DNA of 64,000 bases from Doryteuthis pealeii (Eukaryota > Mollusca > Cephalopoda > Myopsida > Loliginidae). The stretch is from the NCBI GenBank assembly GCA_023376005.1, contig CM042157.1, positions 67,096,479-67,160,478 on the forward strand. Direction: 5' to 3'. Under the pieces are notes generated by a model that saw nothing but the letters and a program-made list of their open reading frames with translations, was not told the DNA's origin and did not search any database. A program made the position numbers and the translations under genes. This document shows, piece by piece, positions 40,881-47,700 of this stretch. Position 1 is the first letter of the stretch. Each line of letters starts with the position of its first letter.

Positions 40881-41722
40881 TGATGCTGATAACTTTTTCA
40901 CTTAGTGAGTCCTGGGACCCACAGATTTGATTTGAATAGGTCCCTAGGAAATTTGATGGGTCCCAACTAAAGTTTCTTAATAAATTGTAAGGTTAAACTG
41001 CAGGGCACTAAGATTTATTTTTACCATCATTCCAAAAAACAATTTTAATCATCATGAATCACTTAAATTGACAGTAATTTTTTTTTAAAAAACTAAATTC
41101 ATACATTTAAAAGAAAAAACAGTATTTACACTTAATCACAATTCAATCAAGAAATAATAATTTTGGGAATTTTGACAGAACCAACAAAAAAAAACAAAAA
41201 AAAAAAAACAACGGGAGTGTGTGGAATTTTCAGTGAATCTTGAGCAACCGATTTGTCGAATTTCCCGCCAGAAGTCAGTAGAAATCAAAGGCAAATAGAT
41301 TTCAACTAAATTACTAAAAGACTCTTATGATGCCAATTCATAAGAGATTGTCCTTTATGTAAACTTATCGGGTAACCTTAGCAAAAATTTTCTCCAATTT
41401 TTCTTTAAAAGAAATAGTCAATATTTTATTTTAACAGAATATAAACTTGTAAAGTTATTTTTAAGCATATGTTTTATACAGTATTCCCTTTAATTGAAAT
41501 GTTTTTTTTTACATTAATACTACACAAGCAATGATAGAATTTAATTTATGGTTGTCAATTTTACAAAAGTCCCCACAAAAAATAAATAAATGTATCGGGA
41601 TTTTAAATGGAAAAATTGCGTCCCTATGTGTATCCCTGGGATGCATGGATATTATTTTACTGCATCATTTTAGATTTTTATGCGTCAGGGATGCAGGACA
41701 AATAGCTATCATGATCTCTGTA

Positions 41723-41756
<34 letters not shown>

Positions 41757-44700
41757 AATAAACTCAACTGGTGTGGAAAGAACCAGATAATTCAGTTTGC
41801 AAATAAATAAAAAATGTACAAACTGATCACTTGGGGAAAAAAGAAAAAAAAAGAAAAGACCAATACACCCATACTGTCTGAAAATAATCATCATAATCGT
41901 AATATAGTGGCCAAAAGAAAGAAAAAACATTGAACGAGTATTCTAAGTTATATATGTAGAAAGTGCTCAATAGGCTAAAGTAGGGCAAAATTATAAAGAC
42001 CTAAATGAGCCAGACACTACCTACCTAGGTTTCACAATTATCCTGATGAACCATTCAGGTGAAACCTATGTAGGTAGTGTCTAATTCATTTAGGTCCTTT
42101 ATATATACTAGCAAATATATGCACCCTCCGGGTGCAAGTATTTAAGTTTTAATGTAATGAAATATCGTATTAAATTAGAAAGTCTAATAAGAATGCAGAT
42201 AAAAAGATTTGAAACAGAGTGGGGGTATAATAGAAAAATAGAAATGAAACTTACTCTTCCATCACTCCCGTCTTTCATTGCTGAATTTTACTTATTTAAG
42301 TATTTAGTTAAATTAGGAAATAAAGAATTAAATGACAGTTATTTTTTCTTGTTAATGGATTTCATTTAAGATTCATTGAAGAGATTTTTGCTTATATTCA
42401 TTAAAATAAAACCAAACAATTAGAAATCAATAATACTAAGCACATATTTAATAAAATCACATTTTTAATATCAATATGCAAATTAGCCTTCCCATTCAGA
42501 CTGTAAACCGCTATTTTGTATATATAAATACAATTGCATGTTATTTGTATGTAGATATGGACAACACTAATAAAAAGGTGAAGCAATTTTATTAATAATT
42601 GAGGTTTAAATATAAATAAAATCATGGAGAATGTGATGAAAATAATTATGTTAATTGTGACTCGATTAGTAATATAGTTTCGGTTACAGACAGAAAAACA
42701 CACAATCTCCATTATAATAAGATATATATCATGTCTGCCCCTTCCTCCCTCCCTTCACTTCCACTACTAACTCACCCCCCCTCACCAAATTCACTTGTAC
42801 TCGCACGTAATTTTGCTTTCAATAAAAATCATTTGACCGATGATGTCCTTATGAATCAGACTAAACGTTTCAACTCTTAGATTTGTATTGAGTTATCATT
42901 TCTTGTTCACCATCCTTTTACCTACCTCATACTGTCGGATTCTACTACATCCATCCTATCTCCATATGTATATGTGTGATGCTGATAGCTTTTTGATTTA
43001 GTGCGTCCTGGGATGCACATATTTGTTTTGAAGGAGTCGCTGAGAAAATTCATAGGTCCCAACTAAAGTGTCTAACTCCTACCTTATAACCTACCCTGTA
43101 TAATTCGTTTCTAAAAAACTATTGAAATTTATTTACAGTTAATTTGAAATGGTGAGGGGAAAAAAACGAAAAACACTGGGATGCATGGATACAATTTTAC
43201 TGCGTTCTTTTAAATGTTTGTGCGTCAGAGACATAGGACATGTACCTATCAACATCATATAATATATACACACACACACACACAAACACACCCAGAGACT
43301 ATCATTTGATATAAAGTATTAAACTGCTGACAATAATCAGATCCTTATCTATTGGTATATAGTGAGTGACATAATTAGGAGATAAGTTCATAAAAAAATG
43401 AACACTGGATAATACCATTGTTAAATGTGATAACAGAGCAATGGCATGTAAATAGAATGCCAAATATAGGATTTTTTTCCCTTCATATTGTCCATTGTTT
43501 AACTAAAAAGGTTATTTTGACAAAAGCCGTTATTTTCACAGATCCTAATTAGACATAAATCATTTATACTTAGATAAATTGTAAATTCAGTGACAATAAA
43601 AAATATTTTGGGAAGAGAAATTTATAACTAAAAGCTCTTAGTATATTTCACTTAAATGCTCAACAGGATACAACAACCCATTATGTGAAAACAGGATTTT
43701 AAAATCAAATTAATGTCAAAAAAAGACAAAGTATATCTTAAAACAATAAGATGAGGAATATACATAGAAATATAATTTTGTTTAGATATGATACTATGAA
43801 TATTCACAATAAATATTCCTGCAGATTTTAATATGTAAATGTTATCTATCAAGTCAATATTGGTAAAACACAGGATTAAAACTAGTGATAAAAAAAGGTA
43901 TACTTAAAAACTAAACTTTAAAAAAAAATATTGTTTTTTTTAAAATGTATCTAAATATATATATATATCTTAAAATGGAGATTCCGTTTCTGTCTGTAAC
44001 CAAAACTGTCACTGCTTATGTCACAGTACCCTTAGGAAATGCATAAGTTTATCAATGAGTATTTAGTTTAGAATCAAAATAATATATATATACATGGAAT
44101 AAATCTCATTTATTAACAAAGTCTATGAAAATCTGAGTTAGATTTGCCTCAAAATGGCCCATATTATTAGTGCATTTAGAATCCTGCAAGGTGTCATATA
44201 TCACTAAGAAATAAAGTTTATATAATATCAGGTGTGGTTAATTTGTATACTGATTTTAACAAAACCAGGTTTAATAAATAATTATTTGGTGTTATTGATC
44301 TCTAATATCATTGTTTTATTCTACAAAGTATTAAAATCAATCCTGTGAATGATTTTATATAGAAACCAATTAAATATAATTAAATTGTGTAATCTTTTTA
44401 TATGCATTATTATTTAATTTTGTTAGTCTAATTTAATATATCTAATTACATTAAAGCTTAAATACTTATGCCCAGAGGGCACATATTCTTGTTAGTTTAT
44501 ATATAAAAAAACAAAAACAATAGCAATATTAAAAAAAATATATATTGACACTTAGCATCAGTTTACTTAATGCTTATATATGAGCATCTCATCATGTGGT
44601 GTAATAGTTAGCAGACTAATCTTGCAGATCCATTAATAGATTAATTCTCACTGGATACCCCATACATGCAACCTTGTGTCACATTCTATGACCAATAGGT

Positions 44701-47700
44701 TGAGTAAATACCTACTTAATGCCTATATAGATAGAAATATAATTTTGTTTAGATATAAATGATAATAAACTGCTCCATTTCAGTAGCAATAACAGCTTGT
44801 TTCGTAAAATTGTTGGACATAGACAATTTTTCACCTTAATTGGTTCAAATATCAATTCCTCTGGTATTTCTGACCCAATCTTAAAAATATTTATATAGTT
44901 AGAAAGAAAATAATCTTTCTAAATATGTAATTTTTATGTGTTTTTATCCATTGAATAATCTTTTACAGCGAGTTAAAATGATATTTTGCTTCGAAAAAAC
45001 AAAAACATAAAATTACATTTTTTTTTAAAGACAATTTTTACACTGAACTTTGTTTTTCAAAATCATAATGACTAATCTTTATCAATATTCTTGAAATTTT
45101 ACACTCAATTAGAAGTCACCTGGAAGTACAAACAGGGCCTTTTTTTTTTTGTTTCTAAACAAAAAAAGCGGAAATACAATAGAGCAAATTTGAAGCACTA
45201 TACCAGTAATAGAAGACAGACTTATATTTTTATATAAATGAAACCATAAACATACAAGATTAAATCATAATGCAAAAATGTGACTCAATAATCTATTAAT
45301 GTTTACTAATATCAAAATTAAACTTATTTACAAAAAAAAAAATAAATACTCAAAATAATGTTCAATAAAGAATAAAATCAAATGTAAATTAATCATACAT
45401 GGGAAAGTATAACATTTTCTTATATGTATGCATGTGTTTATGTATGTATGTATTTTTGGGTGTGTGTATGTATGTATGTATTTATTAGTCATAGAGGAGT
45501 ATTAAAGAACAAAGCTAATGATTATAAGTGAAGAAAAGAAGCTAATTAAAATCTTGAAATTTACCAAGTTTAGAAATCTAATGAGATTTTTTCTTCTTCT
45601 GTAATAATAATAATAATTACATAATAAATTATTAATATTAATAAATAATTACATAATAAATGATAATATTTATAACAGGATCGATATAAAACTAAAATAT
45701 TCAGCAAACTTAGCTAAATTCCCTAATATTCCTAAATGTTATATTTACCAACATAATATATGAGGTCTGTCTGGAAATGAGCCAGCCATTTTGAATCTCT
45801 CAAGAACTGGTGTCTTGGCCTTGATATAACTTGGCAACCAATCAGAAGGGACCTTATTCTGTAGACAGATGAGAATTGTTACTTAATTGGCAAAGAGTTG
45901 CTTATGGATTGCGTGACTGTGTCAAATTCACAGCAAGTATGCATCAAGTATTGTTTGAAAATTGTGACATTTCTTTGTGGAAAATAGAAAAAATTAAAAA
46001 GGTTTTTTTGGGAGGATTCAAGGAGGGAAAAACCCAGATAAAACTTTGGCACACAATGCTTCAAACTTGGCAAGAAATCTGCTGAAAGTGATCCACATTT
46101 TGGAAGGCCTTTGACAAGCAGAATACCTGGAAATGTTGGAACATATCTAAGTTGCAATCAACTATGTTCCATGCAGGTTTTTTTTTGGTTTTTTTTTAAA
46201 TTTCAAAACACTAAATCACCTAGGTCTGTCACCTCCACTAAATTCAAGATTGCTGTTGAAAAGGAGGAGACTTCAGACCATGGACAAGATTAAGGAAAAT
46301 ATAATGATACAGTTAATAGTAATCCTGTAAAAGAACATTGCCAATGCCTTAAGTGTCCCACTAGGATAAGTTTGTAAGTTCCCAGATGAAATATTTTGAA
46401 GGGAACTGATGCGCCATTTCTCTAAGTAGGGCATTTTTTAGTTAATATTAAAACGCTGGATTATTTCCGGACAAACCCTGTAATTCTATCTTTAAATAAA
46501 TAAATATAATGACAGTTTAATTTGAATACCACCACCAACATAATTTTTAGAATGGTAATAAAAAAAAAATAAAAAAACAGTTCACAAGATTTAAATGATT
46601 CTTTTATAAAAATAGACTAGTAAATAATGGTGGCTTCCACTTATTCACTTTCTATTCATAGATTTTTAATTATTTGCAAATGCTAATTATTACCAAGTTT
46701 AATTATCAAAATATCGTCACTGGTATAGTATAGTTGACGTTGATGGCGGTGACACACTGCAATTAACATTTAATATACTGGAGTTATCTCCCTTAAAAAT
46801 TTCCCCCGCCAATTTATTTATACTTAATTAAGAAATACTCTAAAGTCGGTGATCTGATGTGCTTTATAATTGCATTAGAACATCAACAGTAGTGTGCTAC
46901 AATGTGCTGTTTTTTTGTTTTTTTTTAATGCGTGACGATAACAAACATATACGCATAAACCAAGAGACACATTAAAATTTCGAATGGGAAATCCAACGTT
47001 GTATTTTCATCATCAAAATTTATTAAAGTTAATGCATCACATTGTTACGCATTATCCAAACAATTTTAAAATGTAAATCAAATTTTCAATCATCAAGTTT
47101 GTTTTTGTTTTTTTAATTAAATGGTATATCAACCTTCGCAAGTGATTCAATGCCAAAGTTATCCTTGTAGAAGGACAGTAGTAGTACTGTTTTAGTCTAT
47201 AGCTAGATAGAATGTGTGGGCTCATACCTTTCCCAATGGTATTAATCCGAAAGTGAACGTAATGCGACAACCACTACACGCTACGTTTATCCAGAATATT
47301 CAGCTGCGATAATGTACAATACAAATTATATAGAAATGTAATAATTAGATTTAATATCCAGAAAAATAAGTTATTATCTTCATTCTTTTTTCTTACTGAA
47401 CATTGAAAATCCGTTACGTCTTCAATTCACTATGATTTTTTTAGTATTTTCTCCCTCCAGCCACTATAGTTGATGATGTAATTTTTAGGGCTAAAATACG
47501 TTATATATTTTACGAAACACTCATATATAATAGGAGTGTTTCGTAAAAAATAAAGAAACAAGCAAAAATCACTGAGATCTACTATTATTTGGATTGTAAA
47601 TGTAAATATTAAGTTTCTATATTATTTTGTATATTACAGCAGATACCCCCCCCCCAGCAGGATATGCTGGACATAGTAAACAGGTACTCGAATAATATCT

